A DNA stretch of 64,000 nt from Epibacterium sp. Ofav1-8. GTDB taxonomy: Bacteria; Pseudomonadota; Alphaproteobacteria; Rhodobacterales; Rhodobacteraceae. Below are positions 25,762-34,346 of this stretch, in pieces. The stretch covers positions 434,001-498,000 of the forward strand of contig NZ_JAKRFD010000001.1 in NCBI RefSeq assembly GCF_022348185.1, written 5' to 3'. The notes under the pieces were generated by a model, which saw only the letters and a program-made list of their open reading frames with translations, was not told the DNA's origin and ran no database searches. The stretch's first letter is position 1; every line of letters starts with the position of its first letter. The position numbers were made by a program, and so were the translations under genes.

Positions 25762-27177
25762 TCAGGGTAGCCAGCGCTGTACCAGACGGACAACCCGCTT
25801 TATGCCAGCATTCTCAAATAGTCTCGGGGAGAAATACGCGCCTGCGACCCGTTTGTTAAGCTCCGCGATCGTCGGATAAGGCGCAACCATTGCGGCCATT
25901 TGGCTCATCTTCATGCGATTTGCGATGGCCAGTGACCAGGTTGCGATCAATTCACCTGCCTGGTGGCCGGCAATGGTGGCCCCGACGGGGCGTCCCCTGA
26001 CCACCATCACCTTGATGAAACCGGCGGTCTGGCGCGTGGCGATGGCGCGGTCGTTGTGGGTGTAGTCGAACCGGGCGACCTCCAGACGGTCCCCGTATCG
26101 GTCGCGGGCTTCGGTCTCGGTCAGCCCGACCTGTGCAAGTTCCGGATCGGTGTAGGTCGCACGCGGGATATGATCGGTTTTGATCTTGGCGGGCAGGCCA
26201 AACAGCAGCGTGCGAATGACGACACTGGCGTGATAGCCCGCCAGATGGGTGAACTGCCCCTGGCCGGCCACATCACCGATGGCATAGACCTTTGGGTTGG
26301 TGGTGCGCAGGCCCGCGTCGACATGAATGCCGGCAGGGGTGACCTCGACATCTGACACTTCCAGATCGAGCCCTTCCGTATTTGCCGTACGCCCGACCGC
26401 CACCAGGAGGTGAGAGCCGGTGACAGGGCCTGCGCCGGTGTCGACAACGATCTCTGTCCCCTGTTGTCGCACGGCCTCTGCCGCGGTCTGTTCACGGATG
26501 TCGATGCCGTCGCCGCGCAGACGGTCAAGCACCAAGGCTGCCGCTTCGGGGTCGTCCCGACCCAGTGCCCTCTGCGCCTCTAGGACGGTGACTTTGCTGC
26601 CCAGGCGACAATGGGCCTGCGCCATCTCCAGGCCGATGGGGCCGCCGCCGATGATAATCAGATGTGTCGGGCGTTCCTTCAGGTCCCATAGTGTTTCATT
26701 GGTGAGGTAGGGGACATCCTCCAGCCCCGGAATCGGCGGCACCAAGGGGCGGGACCCGGTTGCAATCACAATCCGGCGGGCTTGGATCCGGGTGCCTCCG
26801 GCTTCGACCTCTGCGGGGCTGACGAAGCGGCCTTGGGCGCGGATCACGCGGACACCGAGGCTTTCGAACCGCTCCTGGCTGTCCACGGGGGCGATGGTGT
26901 CGATCACCTGCTGCACGTGGTGCTTGGTGGCGGGATAGTCCACCTCGGGGGCGTGGTTGGCGACCCCAAAGGCCGCAGCATCCGCCTGCGCATGGGCGAC
27001 ATGGCTTGTGGCCAGCAGCGCCTTGGAAGGCACGCAGCCGTAATTCAGGCAGTCGCCGCCCATCTTATGCGCTTCGAGCAGGATCACATCCGCTCCCATC
27101 TGGCTTGCGCCCGCAGCCAGCGACAGGCCGCCGGATCCCGCGCCGATCACCAGAAGATCACAGGTCGTGGTGTTCAT
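25762..27177 (-). CDS. FAD-dependent pyridine nucleotide-disulfide oxidoreductase (mercuric reductase-like)
   Basis: This 471-residue class I flavin disulfide reductase has the FAD site VIGAGSGGLSLAAGASQMG (about 10-28), the redox-active disulfide GGDCLNYGCVPSKAL (about 40-54), the NAD site IIIGGGPIGLEMA, the second FAD motif VYAIGDVAG and a dimerisation domain with YTDPELAQVGLTE. The usual C-terminal HPT-E of lipoamide dehydrogenase is replaced by YPTIAELNKR, as in the MerA-like group found next to TVP38 genes. The substrate is not known. It overlaps neither neighbour but is only 3 bases from the TVP38 stop. Confidence 0.9.
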   Translation of the reverse strand: MNTTTCDLLVIGAGSGGLSLAAGASQMGADVILLEAHKMGGDCLNYGCVPSKALLATSHVAHAQADAAAFGVANHAPEVDYPATKHHVQQVIDTIAPVDSQERFESLGVRVIRAQGRFVSPAEVEAGGTRIQARRIVIATGSRPLVPPIPGLEDVPYLTNETLWDLKERPTHLIIIGGGPIGLEMAQAHCRLGSKVTVLEAQRALGRDDPEAAALVLDRLRGDGIDIREQTAAEAVRQQGTEIVVDTGAGPVTGSHLLVAVGRTANTEGLDLEVSDVEVTPAGIHVDAGLRTTNPKVYAIGDVAGQGQFTHLAGYHASVVIRTLLFGLPAKIKTDHIPRATYTDPELAQVGLTETEARDRYGDRLEVARFDYTHNDRAIATRQTAGFIKVMVVRGRPVGATIAGHQAGELIATWSLAIANRMKMSQMAAMVAPYPTIAELNKRVAGAYFSPRLFENAGIKRVVRLVQRWLP

Positions 27178-27180
27178 GGA

Positions 27181-27918
27181 TCAAATCTCCGTCTTGCCGC
27201 GGATGGCCTTAACCAGAATGGGCAGGGCCGCCAGTGCGCAAAGCCCGAGGATGGGGCCAATCACATGCGGCTCCCAGAACAGGGTGAGGTCGGGTGTTTC
27301 GCCCCGATCAAACACATCCCCGAGCCCGACACCGATCCAGGTGAAGACAATGGCGCCGGGGATGATGCCGACAGCGGTGGTCCAGAAGAAGTTCCAGAGC
27401 TTCACCCCCACCAGCGCGGGCAGCAGGTTGGCCACAAAGAAGGGCACAGCCGGAACCAGGCGCAGAAGCAGCAGAACCTCGATCTCGGTGTCGTGAAGGG
27501 CGGTTTTCAACCGTTGAATGCGGCCTCCGTTGGCCTCGATCCGGGCAGCGAGGGTCGCGCCCAGTCCCCAGCGCGCCGCCAGAAAGATCCCGATCGCCCC
27601 GATGGTGGCGGCCGCCACATTGAAGATCGTGCCCGCAAACAGGCCGAACAGGAAACCACCGGTGACCGAGGCAACCGCTGCGCCCGGCAGCGAGAAGGCG
27701 ACGATCACGATATAGGCGGCGAGGAACGCCAGCACCAGTGCGGCATAATTCTGGTCCCGGAACGCCAGCAGGTCCGAACGGTTCTCTTTCAGGGTCTCGA
27801 AGGACAGCACATCTCCGAGCGTCATCGCCCCCACAAGCGCAGCCAGCGCCAGGAGGGCAAAGGGCACCTGCCGAAGCCATCGCTTCTGCGGAGGGGGAGA
27901 AGAGGGGTTGCTCATCAT
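27181..27918 (-). CDS. TVP38/TMEM64 (VTT/DedA-like) membrane protein
   Basis: This 245-residue protein has about six hydrophobic segments and the VTT-domain landmarks FSLPGAAVASVTGGFLFG (about 75-92) and LRLVPAVPFFVANLLPALVG (about 150-170) in re-entrant helices. The family has been linked to lipid transport or membrane homeostasis. AAAGGATCTGAGC precedes the start. It is the first gene of a three-gene operon with the flavin reductase and kinase. Confidence 0.88.
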   Translation of the reverse strand: MMSNPSSPPPQKRWLRQVPFALLALAALVGAMTLGDVLSFETLKENRSDLLAFRDQNYAALVLAFLAAYIVIVAFSLPGAAVASVTGGFLFGLFAGTIFNVAAATIGAIGIFLAARWGLGATLAARIEANGGRIQRLKTALHDTEIEVLLLLRLVPAVPFFVANLLPALVGVKLWNFFWTTAVGIIPGAIVFTWIGVGLGDVFDRGETPDLTLFWEPHVIGPILGLCALAALPILVKAIRGKTEI

Positions 27919-28323
27919 GCTCAGATCCTTTTGGGCGCACGGCGCCGGGGCACCGATGTCTCTGTCTTGCTCTACGTCGAAGATGCGGATCTGGCGAGGG
28001 CGGTTCAGCCACTCTCACGCCCGCTTGAAGCCATGGCGCGGTTTCGTGATGATCCGGGCCTTCGGGGACGGGAATTGAAACATTTGTGTTCTGGTGATTC
28101 CCTGTGGGACAAGAGCAGGCTGTCAGGCACGGCTGGCGGAGGTCATTTGATCACGCCACGCGCCCTCGTTGCTGTTTTTTGACAGTTTTGTGGCGCCGGG
28201 GACGGAAAATGCGCCCATTGGGTTTGACAGGAGGGCATCCGGGGTCTAGAGACCGGGCTTCGAGATAGACCCCGGGGGGCGATTCCGCGCCGTACCCGAT
28301 GACAGACAATTGGAGACCGGAGC
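27919..28323. other. Divergent intergenic region between TVP38 operon and rpmH
   Basis: About 400 bases without a gene. It contains a T6 tract and a TTGACA at 28179-28184 with no good -10, and the rpmH promoter listed separately. The region probably carries promoters in both directions. Confidence 0.5.
28224..28252 (+). promoter_or_regulatory. Sigma-70 promoter of rpmH-rnpA
   Basis: TTGACA at 28224-28229 and TAGAGA at 28247-28252 are spaced exactly 17 bases, giving a start near 28259 and a leader of about 66 bases before rpmH. Confidence 0.6.
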
Positions 28324-28324
28324 G

Positions 28325-28459
28325 ATGAAACGCACCTATCAGCCTTCGAACCTGGTTCGCAAACGCCGCCACGGCTTCCGTGCGCGTATGGCCACCAAAG
28401 CAGGCCGCAAAATCCTGAACGCACGCCGCGCACGCGGTCGTAAGTCCCTGAGCGCATAA
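28325..28459 (+). CDS. rpmH: Large ribosomal subunit protein bL34
   Basis: Forty-four codons read [20 protein letters not shown], then [11 protein letters not shown] and [10 protein letters not shown], an almost canonical bL34 of standard length. It is a basic protein that binds 23S rRNA. A GGAGACCGGAGCG ribosome site precedes the ATG. It is followed by rnpA, the conserved bacterial order. Confidence 0.98.
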
Positions 28460-28491
28460 GTTTCGCGCTCAGACGACCGGTTCTGACGGAT

Positions 28492-28959
28492 ATGACACCG
28501 CCGGAGGCTCCCATGGACGGCAAAGCTGACCAGGGAACACAGCCTCCGGCGGTGTCCGTTTGTGCATCTGCCACCGTCAAGACAAGCCGTGCCCCGCGCC
28601 CATCCAAACCTGCCAAGATTCGGGCGGGCATGGAACTCTTGACCAAACGCGGTGATTTCCTCGCGGCTGCGCGTGCGCGCAAACAAGGCACGCGGTCGAT
28701 GATGGTTCAGGGCCGCAGGCGCGGCGATGATGGGCCGTTCAGGGTTGGATTTACCTGTTCCAAGAAGGTCGGCAACGCGGTCACCCGCAACCGCGCCAAG
28801 CGCCGCCTGCGCGAAATCGCGCGACTGCTGTTGAAAGAACACGGCAAACCCGGCTGGGATTACGTGCTGATCGGACGCGCCGGAGAAACCACGACCTGCC
28901 CCTTCGATCAGATGCAACGCGACTTTGTCTACGCGCTGCGCAAGATCCACGGGGCCTGA
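28492..28959 (+). CDS. rnpA: Ribonuclease P protein component
   Basis: The protein is 155 residues. The RnpA core begins at about residue 49 (LLTKRGDFLAAARARKQGTR) and includes RVGFTCSKKVGNAVTRNRAKRRLRE with the RNR RNA-binding motif, then DYVLIGR and the closing Phe/Tyr-rich helix. It binds the catalytic RNA of RNase P, which matures tRNA 5' ends. The N-terminal extension of about 45 residues is longer than in E. coli but similar to other Rhodobacterales as I recall; a start at 28513 or later is possible. Confidence 0.95.
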   Translation: MTPPEAPMDGKADQGTQPPAVSVCASATVKTSRAPRPSKPAKIRAGMELLTKRGDFLAAARARKQGTRSMMVQGRRRGDDGPFRVGFTCSKKVGNAVTRNRAKRRLREIARLLLKEHGKPGWDYVLIGRAGETTTCPFDQMQRDFVYALRKIHGA

Positions 28960-29125
28960 AGGACCGGGGGGCTCCCGCCGGGGGGGCTCCCGCCCGTCGG
29001 ACCAGCATTGAAAATGCAAGTCCTCCCGTTGGGCCCGGCGCCGCTGGCGCGGCGCGGCCTCTGGTGGATCGCCCTGCGCTTGCCGCACTGTTGCACCTCT
29101 GGTCACTGCAACCTATCTGTTGCGT

Positions 29126-29380
29126 ATGCAATTGTTCGCCCGCCTCATTGCCTTGCCCGTGCGTGGCTACCGGCTGCTCTTCAGCCCCTGGGTCGGTTTC
29201 AACTGCCGTTACCAGCCCACCTGTTCGGCCTATGCACTAGAGGCGCTGGAGCGGCACGGTCCCATCAAAGGCACATGGCTGATGCTGCGCCGGATCGGCC
29301 GCTGTCATCCTTTCGGTGGCGCCGGCTATGATCCGGTGCCCGGCGCTGATCCGGACCATGACCACCGCTGCGGGTCCTGA
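29126..29380 (+). CDS. yidD: Membrane protein insertion efficiency factor YidD
   Basis: This 84-residue protein has the full YidD signature: [18 protein letters not shown], then [19 protein letters not shown] and [15 protein letters not shown]. YidD helps YidC-dependent membrane insertion. ATG 29126 is preferred over the TTG at 29120, although neither has a strong ribosome site. It follows rnpA by 166 bases, an interval that holds a GC-rich repeat-like hairpin (28965-29000). Order rpmH-rnpA-yidD is conserved in bacteria. Confidence 0.95.
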   Translation: MQLFARLIALPVRGYRLLFSPWVGFNCRYQPTCSAYALEALERHGPIKGTWLMLRRIGRCHPFGGAGYDPVPGADPDHDHRCGS

Positions 29381-29509
29381 GGTTTGGGGCCGCGCCGGAT
29401 TTCAGGCTGTCAGGGACCCATTGGCGGCGACCCTTTGGCGACCCACCGTGTATGGGGGACCACCACGCCTGTGCATCGCAGGCCATGCGACGTCGTCGGC
29501 ACGGGCAGA

Positions 29510-30316
29510 TCAGTTCTGCCGCACCAGGCGGAAACCGAGATGATCGGGCGGCAAACCCACCGCACAGCCGCCCACGCTGGCATCGCGGATGAAGTCCACC
29601 ACCGCAGCCCTGTGCAGCCCACCGGCGATGCGGACACCGCAATAGGTCTCCGGGTCCAAAACCAAGCCATCCGCCCGCAGGCGCCCGCTCCAGACGCAGC
29701 CGTTTGTCCATTCCCAGACATTGCCGGCAACATCCGCGAGGCCAAAGCTGTTCTCGCCAAAGCCACCGGCGGGGCGCAATCGGGAGGTTGCCGTGCCGCG
29801 CAGCAGCAATCCTCGTTCATAGCGCGCGAGCATCCGGTCCCCGGGATCGAGTTCTGAGCGGTCCGCTTCGGCATCGCCCCAGCGTTCGGCGGCAGCAAGT
29901 TGCCATTCGGTTTCTGTGGGCAAGCGCCAGTTTTCGCCGGTGCGCTCAGAATACCATGTGGCAAAGGTGGTGGCGTCCTGCCAGTTGACCTGCGTTTGCG
30001 GCAGCGCGCTGTCGGTGCTGTTGCCGGTGCCGGTGCCGGGGGCGGCAGCGCAGACCTGATCCGCCACGCAGGCGCGATATTGCCTCCGGCTGACCTGATA
30101 TTTCATGATCTCGAACGAGGGCACTGCCACCGTGACGGGTCGTGGGGTGCCAGCCTTGCCCGCGTGCGAGAAATTCCCCAGCGGTGCCCAGGCGACTGTG
30201 CCGTGCGGGATCTGGATCAATGGGGGCGGCGCAAATGGCGGCTCCTGCCGCGCCGGCCAAAGGGTCAGAGCAACCGCGACGCCAACTGCCGCACAGGTCA
30301 GAATGCGGGCCTTCAT
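29510..30316 (-). CDS. nirV: NirV, FGE-sulfatase-domain protein linked to nitrite reductase
   Basis: This 268-residue protein has an N-terminal hydrophobic segment (residues 4-21) that should export or anchor it, and an FGE/SUMF1-type domain: FEIMKYQVSRRQYRACV, LPTETEWQLAAAERWG, FGLADVAGNVWEWTNGC and a terminal DHLGFRLVR. The catalytic Cys pair of true formylglycine-generating enzyme is not visible. NirV is known from Rhodobacter downstream of nirK; its role there is unclear. ATG 30316 is used because GGAGGTGCC precedes it. It is 92 bases after nirK on the same strand. Confidence 0.9.
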   Translation of the reverse strand: MKARILTCAAVGVAVALTLWPARQEPPFAPPPLIQIPHGTVAWAPLGNFSHAGKAGTPRPVTVAVPSFEIMKYQVSRRQYRACVADQVCAAAPGTGTGNSTDSALPQTQVNWQDATTFATWYSERTGENWRLPTETEWQLAAAERWGDAEADRSELDPGDRMLARYERGLLLRGTATSRLRPAGGFGENSFGLADVAGNVWEWTNGCVWSGRLRADGLVLDPETYCGVRIAGGLHRAAVVDFIRDASVGGCAVGLPPDHLGFRLVRQN

Positions 30317-30408
30317 CCGGGGCACCTCCGTTCAGCGAGCGCGACGGTCGGGTTTCCGACCGCCGGCTCCTGTGTGATCGCGTTGACTGTGCGACAGCGC
30401 CGCACGGG

Positions 30409-31557
30409 TCACGGCAGCGCGGTCTTGCCTTCGTAGGCGGCGTTGTATTCGACCGGCGCCTGTACCTGTTCCATCAAGTCATTGTCCCAGTCTCCATCCA
30501 CCACCACATGGGCTGTCGCCCCGAGATTGACCGCTTCGATCAGATTGTGGTTCACGTAGGCGTAGACGCCCGGCTGCAGGAATTCGTAGAGCGCGGCCCC
30601 CGCCGATCCGCCCCGGATGAACCAGGTTTCAAGGTCACGTTCCGGTGGGTTGTTGAATTTCCCGGTCTCCCACACGAGGTCGCCATGCCCGCCGATCAGG
30701 TGCGGACGGCTGTCTCTGTTGGCCTGGCTGTGCACAAACAGGATCTTTTCTCCCTGCGAGGCGTGCAGCGCATTGTCCCCGGTGAGCGCGCCGACCTTGC
30801 CATTGAACACGACATGGCTGGGGATCAGACCGTTCATGACGTTCAGCGTATCGGGGTAACTGTCTCCGATGTCCTCGAAACGTTTGTAGTCGCCGTCGGC
30901 GTCCTTCGGGATGTAAAAGTCGTTTTCGCCGATGTAGAACACACGATCATAGCGCACAGCGGCGCCGTTTTCGTCGGTCAAGCCGCCTCTGGGCAGCACC
31001 ATGATTGCGCCCGACATGCCGCTGACGACGTGCCATGGGATCATTGGTCCACCGGGGGCGCAGTGATAAACGAAGGTCCCGGGGCGGGTTGCCTTGAAGC
31101 GCAGCGTTGTTTTTTCGCCCGGGTTCACAAGCGTAAGAGACCCGCCACCCAGCGCACCGGTGGCCGCGTGGAAGTCGATGTTGTGCTGCATCATGTTCTC
31201 TGGTGAGTTGTAGAGCGTCAGCTCCACGTAGTCGCCTTCGTGCACCACCATGAGCGGCCCGGGGATGGACCCGTTAAACGTCATGGCCTGAAGATAGGCC
31301 CCGTTGTCGACCTGGACTTCCTTTTCGACGATCTGCATGTCGAATTCGACGATGCGCGGTTCGGGTGGCGCGACCTGCTCGTGGGCGTGCACCATGGGCG
31401 GGCGCACCAGCTTGTGTTTAATGCGCTTCAGGCTCGACAGATCGACTGGCGCTGCCATCGAGGTGTCCATGATTTCTTCGGCTTTGGCTGCCTTTGCGAG
31501 GACGGGGATTGAGGCCAGACCGGCGGCTCCCATCAGCGCGGCTCTTCTCGTCAGCAT
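30409..31557 (-). CDS. nirK: Copper-containing nitrite reductase
   Basis: This 382-residue two-cupredoxin-domain enzyme reduces nitrite to NO in the periplasm. It has a Tat-like leader ([20 protein letters not shown]). Type 1 copper ligands are in [15 protein letters not shown] and HVVSGMSG; the type 2 site is in NIDFHA, VYHC and PHLIGGHGD. The start at 31557 follows AGAGGAACTTGACG; the much longer open frame upstream is non-coding. An NnrR-type box 67 bases upstream predicts NO-dependent activation. The pseudoazurin at 39969 is the likely electron donor. Confidence 0.97.
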   Translation of the reverse strand: MLTRRAALMGAAGLASIPVLAKAAKAEEIMDTSMAAPVDLSSLKRIKHKLVRPPMVHAHEQVAPPEPRIVEFDMQIVEKEVQVDNGAYLQAMTFNGSIPGPLMVVHEGDYVELTLYNSPENMMQHNIDFHAATGALGGGSLTLVNPGEKTTLRFKATRPGTFVYHCAPGGPMIPWHVVSGMSGAIMVLPRGGLTDENGAAVRYDRVFYIGENDFYIPKDADGDYKRFEDIGDSYPDTLNVMNGLIPSHVVFNGKVGALTGDNALHASQGEKILFVHSQANRDSRPHLIGGHGDLVWETGKFNNPPERDLETWFIRGGSAGAALYEFLQPGVYAYVNHNLIEAVNLGATAHVVVDGDWDNDLMEQVQAPVEYNAAYEGKTALP

Positions 31558-31623
31558 CGTCAAGTTCCTCTTTGCTAGGATTGCTGCTGGAGACGAGTCT
31601 AGAGCCTGTGCCCCGTCGGAACG

Positions 31624-31637
31624 TTGCGCCAGAGCAA
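31624..31637. promoter_or_regulatory. FNR/NnrR-type box of nirK
   Basis: TTGCGCCAGAGCAA fits the TTG-N8-CAA pattern and the first half TTGCG of the NnrR site reported for Rhodobacter denitrification genes. If centred at -41.5 the transcript starts at 31589, leaving a 32-base leader to nirK. Confidence 0.65.
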
Positions 31638-31861
31638 GCTTTGGCGCTCGTTTCACGCTGGCAGACGTGGGGCAAATGTAGGCGATTTCGCGGGCCTCGG
31701 CGCGTCGGCTGTCGGCCAAGCCGGCCCGCAGGATGCCCCGCGACCCGCCACCCCGGTGCCGTGGTGATCCGACCCGCGCCCCTGTGCGACCGCTTGGGGG
31801 CTTTGGGCGCAGGGCGGGCCGTTGTGTGCCCCAGACGTCTGTCAGCAGAGGTTCCCGCCCG

Positions 31862-33217
31862 TCACGAGGCCTGACTGTAGCGCGCACCGTCCGGATTATA
31901 GCTGTCGAACGCGCCTGCAACGATCCGGGTCAAGGCACGCGCCTCGGGCGTGATGATCAGCCGGTCGTCCTCGATGTACAGAAGATCACCGAACCGCTGC
32001 GCGATTGCGTGCATCTCGGCGCGTAGCTGATCGGCGCGCGTGCCGAAACGATGTCGGAGCAGGGGCAGGTCAAGGCAGAAATCACACATGATCATCTCGA
32101 TGGCCCGCGCGCGCAGCAGATCGTCATCGCGCAGTATATGGCCGCGCACACCCGCAAGCTGCCCGGCCTCGATGCGTTGCGTATAGGCAGGGGTGGCCGG
32201 TGCGTTCTGGACGTACCCCGACGGCAGCCGCGAGATCGACGACGCCCCGAGCCCGATAAGCGTTGCACAGGTGTCATCGACATAGCCCTGAAAATTGCGC
32301 CGCAGATGGCCTGTGTCGGCCGCGCGGGACAAGCTGTCCGCGGGGTGGGCGAAATGGTCGATACCGATGCTCTGGAACCCCGCGTTGCGGAACCGCTCAG
32401 CGGCCAGCTCCGCAAGCTGATATCGCGCCATCTCCTGAGGCAAGGCGGCCTCGTCGATCAGCTTTTGCCGTTTGGACATCCAGGGGACATGGGCATAGCC
32501 GAACAGTGCAATGCGGTCGGGAGAGAGCGCCAGCACCTTGCTCACCGTGTCCTGCAGGCGGGCAGTATCCTGATGGGGCAACCCATAAACCAGATCGGCA
32601 TTGAGCGAGGTGATACCTGCGGCACGCAAATCCGTGACGCAGGTCTGCGTCTCTTCGAAGGACTGCTGCCGTCCGATCGCGTGCTGCACCAGCGGGTCAA
32701 AATCCTGAATGCCGATGCTTGCGCGGGTCATGCCTTCGGTTGCAAGCGCGTCGATCTTGTGGCGGTCCACCATGGTCGGGTCGATTTCGACCGAGAATTC
32801 GCAATCCTCCGTTGGAGGAAACACTGCTTTTACCGCCCGGGCCAGCCGACGGATCAGATCTGGCGGCAAAATCGTGGGGGTACCGCCGCCCCAATGCATG
32901 CGTCCCATGCGCAGCCCTGCCGGCAAGCTGGCCTTCACCAAGGCCAGTTCCTGCTCCAATGTCCCGATGTAGCTTTCGACGGGTGACAGGCTCTTTGTGC
33001 CCTGCGTGCGGCACGCGCAGAACCAGCACAATCGCTCGCAAAAGGGAATGTGGACATAAACCGACACTGGTTCCGTCGCCGGAAGCGCGGCAAGCGCCTG
33101 CGCCTGAAACGGCGCACCGACCTGCGGTGCAAAGACGGGTGCGGTCGGATAGGAGGTGTAGCGGGGCACCCGGGTGTCAAAGAGCCCGAGGCGTCTGAGG
33201 CGATCAAGATGTTTCAT
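31862..33217 (-). CDS. hemN: Oxygen-independent coproporphyrinogen III oxidase
   Basis: This 451-residue radical-SAM enzyme has the cluster motif [10 protein letters not shown] (C-x3-C-x2-C, about 60-70), the HemN-specific [10 protein letters not shown] and [15 protein letters not shown], and a C-terminal HemN domain. It decarboxylates coproporphyrinogen III for haem synthesis without oxygen, which denitrifying cells need for haem-rich NorCB. The ATG at 33217 is chosen from the family start (LRRLGLFD near the N-terminus); its ribosome site is poor. A TTG-N8-CAA box lies 41.5 bases upstream of the ATG. It follows nnrU by 50 bases on the same strand. Confidence 0.93.
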   Translation of the reverse strand: MKHLDRLRRLGLFDTRVPRYTSYPTAPVFAPQVGAPFQAQALAALPATEPVSVYVHIPFCERLCWFCACRTQGTKSLSPVESYIGTLEQELALVKASLPAGLRMGRMHWGGGTPTILPPDLIRRLARAVKAVFPPTEDCEFSVEIDPTMVDRHKIDALATEGMTRASIGIQDFDPLVQHAIGRQQSFEETQTCVTDLRAAGITSLNADLVYGLPHQDTARLQDTVSKVLALSPDRIALFGYAHVPWMSKRQKLIDEAALPQEMARYQLAELAAERFRNAGFQSIGIDHFAHPADSLSRAADTGHLRRNFQGYVDDTCATLIGLGASSISRLPSGYVQNAPATPAYTQRIEAGQLAGVRGHILRDDDLLRARAIEMIMCDFCLDLPLLRHRFGTRADQLRAEMHAIAQRFGDLLYIEDDRLIITPEARALTRIVAGAFDSYNPDGARYSQAS

Positions 33218-33251
33218 GCACCCGGTTTGCAGGTTTTTCAGCCGGCAGACT

Positions 33252-33265
33252 TTGCGCGGGATCAA
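33252..33265. promoter_or_regulatory. FNR/NnrR-type box before hemN
   Basis: On the minus strand TTGATCCCGCGCAA combines an FNR-like TTGAT half with an NnrR-like CGCAA half. Its centre (33258.5) is exactly 41.5 bases from the A of the hemN ATG, so a class II promoter would give a leaderless mRNA. Confidence 0.6.
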
Positions 33266-33267
33266 GT

Positions 33268-33960
33268 TCAGGTCGAGAAAGCGGGGACACCCGTGAAAAC
33301 GGCATGCAGATGCAGGGCGGCCAGCCACAGCGCCAACCCGGCCAGCGCCCGCCAGCCGAGGCGCCGGGCATTGCCACGCAGCCATTCAACCGAGGTCAGC
33401 GGCCGCAACGAGAACAGCGCCGTTCGGGCAAAGAAAGGCTCGGCATCATGTGCCAAGACGCGCCGCGCGCGGGCGTCAAAGGCCCAGATCGCCAGCAGCG
33501 CCATCGCGGCAAAGCTGCCAAAGAGGATCACCATTGCGAGCTCGCCGTTCGGCACCAGATGGGCCCCGGCCCAGAGTGTCAGCGCCAGCAGCAGCGGGTG
33601 GCGCGAGACCGCTGCAAAGCCGGGATCGGCGGGGTCGAAGCGGACACCGCGCCGTGCGCCAAGGGTGAACGGTTGGCGCAGTCGAACCCCGCAGCATCCC
33701 AGCACCAGCGCCAGCGGCATTGCCAGGTTCGGGACCCAGCGGGACCAGGGCTGTTGCGGCCATACCTCAAGGTAGGGGGCCCGGATGGCTGCGCCAACGA
33801 CCCCGATTCCGAGCACCAGCGACAGAGCGCCGTAGAGGGCGAAATAGGTGCTGCGCCCGATGCTGGCAATCATCCGGCCGCGCAGATCCGCGATCCGCGG
33901 GACAAAATGGCTGCCGGTGAACAGAGCCAGCGCCAGCGTGTATTCGCTCCAGCCCGTCAT
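33268..33960 (-). CDS. nnrU: NnrU family membrane protein
   Basis: This 230-residue multispanning protein has NnrU landmarks: LALALFTGSHFVPRIADLR, YFALYGALSLV, and FAAVSRHPLLLALTLWAGAH. NnrU is required or associated with NO metabolism in Rhodobacter; the biochemical role is unknown. The start ATG at 33960 overlaps the stop of the small gene upstream (ATGA), making it the tail of the nor operon. Confidence 0.9.
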   Translation of the reverse strand: MTGWSEYTLALALFTGSHFVPRIADLRGRMIASIGRSTYFALYGALSLVLGIGVVGAAIRAPYLEVWPQQPWSRWVPNLAMPLALVLGCCGVRLRQPFTLGARRGVRFDPADPGFAAVSRHPLLLALTLWAGAHLVPNGELAMVILFGSFAAMALLAIWAFDARARRVLAHDAEPFFARTALFSLRPLTSVEWLRGNARRLGWRALAGLALWLAALHLHAVFTGVPAFST

Positions 33961-34175
33961 GACTCGTCGGCCTGTTCCATCAGCCGGGTGATATGGCAGG
34001 CGAAACTGTAGGTGGCGGGCAGGCCGATCGCCAGGCCACCGAGGGCGGAGTGCCATGGTGTCAGCACCGGCCAGCCCAGCCAGGAACCGATCAGCGAGGC
34101 AAAGAACAGGTTCACCCCCATAGCCCCCGCCGCAAAGGGGTAGAGGCCAAGCAGCAGCGTCCAGGATGGTTTCAT
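33957..34175 (-). CDS. Small two-helix membrane protein of the nor operon
   Basis: The 72-residue sequence has two hydrophobic helices (about 7-29 and 36-62: LLGLYPFAAGAMGVNLFFAS, then HSALGGLAIGLPATYSFACH). It overlaps both neighbours by ATGA junctions, so translation is tightly coupled. Position between norD and nnrU suggests the gene named nnrT in Rhodobacter, but I cannot confirm this from sequence; NorF-like is another possibility. Confidence 0.75.
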   Translation of the reverse strand: MKPSWTLLLGLYPFAAGAMGVNLFFASLIGSWLGWPVLTPWHSALGGLAIGLPATYSFACHITRLMEQADES

Positions 34176-34345
34176 TTGCGTTGCACCAGAAACTGTACGG
34201 CGGCCAGCGCGATGACGAGTGCGATCGAGCCCACCAGGAACCAGAATTCGGCCGTTTCCGTTTGGGGCTGCGGGATCGGGCGTTCGAAGCCGGTGGCCAG
34301 GGCCGGGAGCGGCAGCACGAGCAGCAGGCAGATGAGGCGTATCAC
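34172..34345 (-). CDS. 57-residue signal-peptide/single-helix protein of the nor operon
   Basis: This short gene starts with GTG at 34345 one base after the norD stop and ends in an AAATGA overlap with the next gene. The product has an N-terminal hydrophobic segment (LICLLLVLPLPALATG, signal-like), a short polar loop (PIPQPQTETAEFW) and a second helix (FLVGSIALVIALAAVQFLV) ending QRK. No family is recognised; it may be NorF/NnrT-like and act as a small subunit of the NO reductase complex. Coupled overlaps on both sides are the main evidence that it is expressed. Confidence 0.7.
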   Translation of the reverse strand: MIRLICLLLVLPLPALATGFERPIPQPQTETAEFWFLVGSIALVIALAAVQFLVQRK

Positions 34346-34346
34346 A

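Noticed and set aside
29510-30316. NirV considered as the formylglycine-generating enzyme for the sulfatase at 21549
   Set aside because: It has the FGE fold motifs, but the Cys pair of the FGE active site (RSYCYRYRC-type region in the human enzyme) is not present, it carries an export/anchor segment while the sulfatase is cytosolic, and its place behind nirK identifies it as NirV.
31558-31920. N-terminal extension of the nirK open frame to 31920
   Set aside because: The added 121 residues are Arg/Ala/Gly-rich non-coding-like sequence and would cover the NnrR box; the leader peptide and ribosome site fix the start at 31557.
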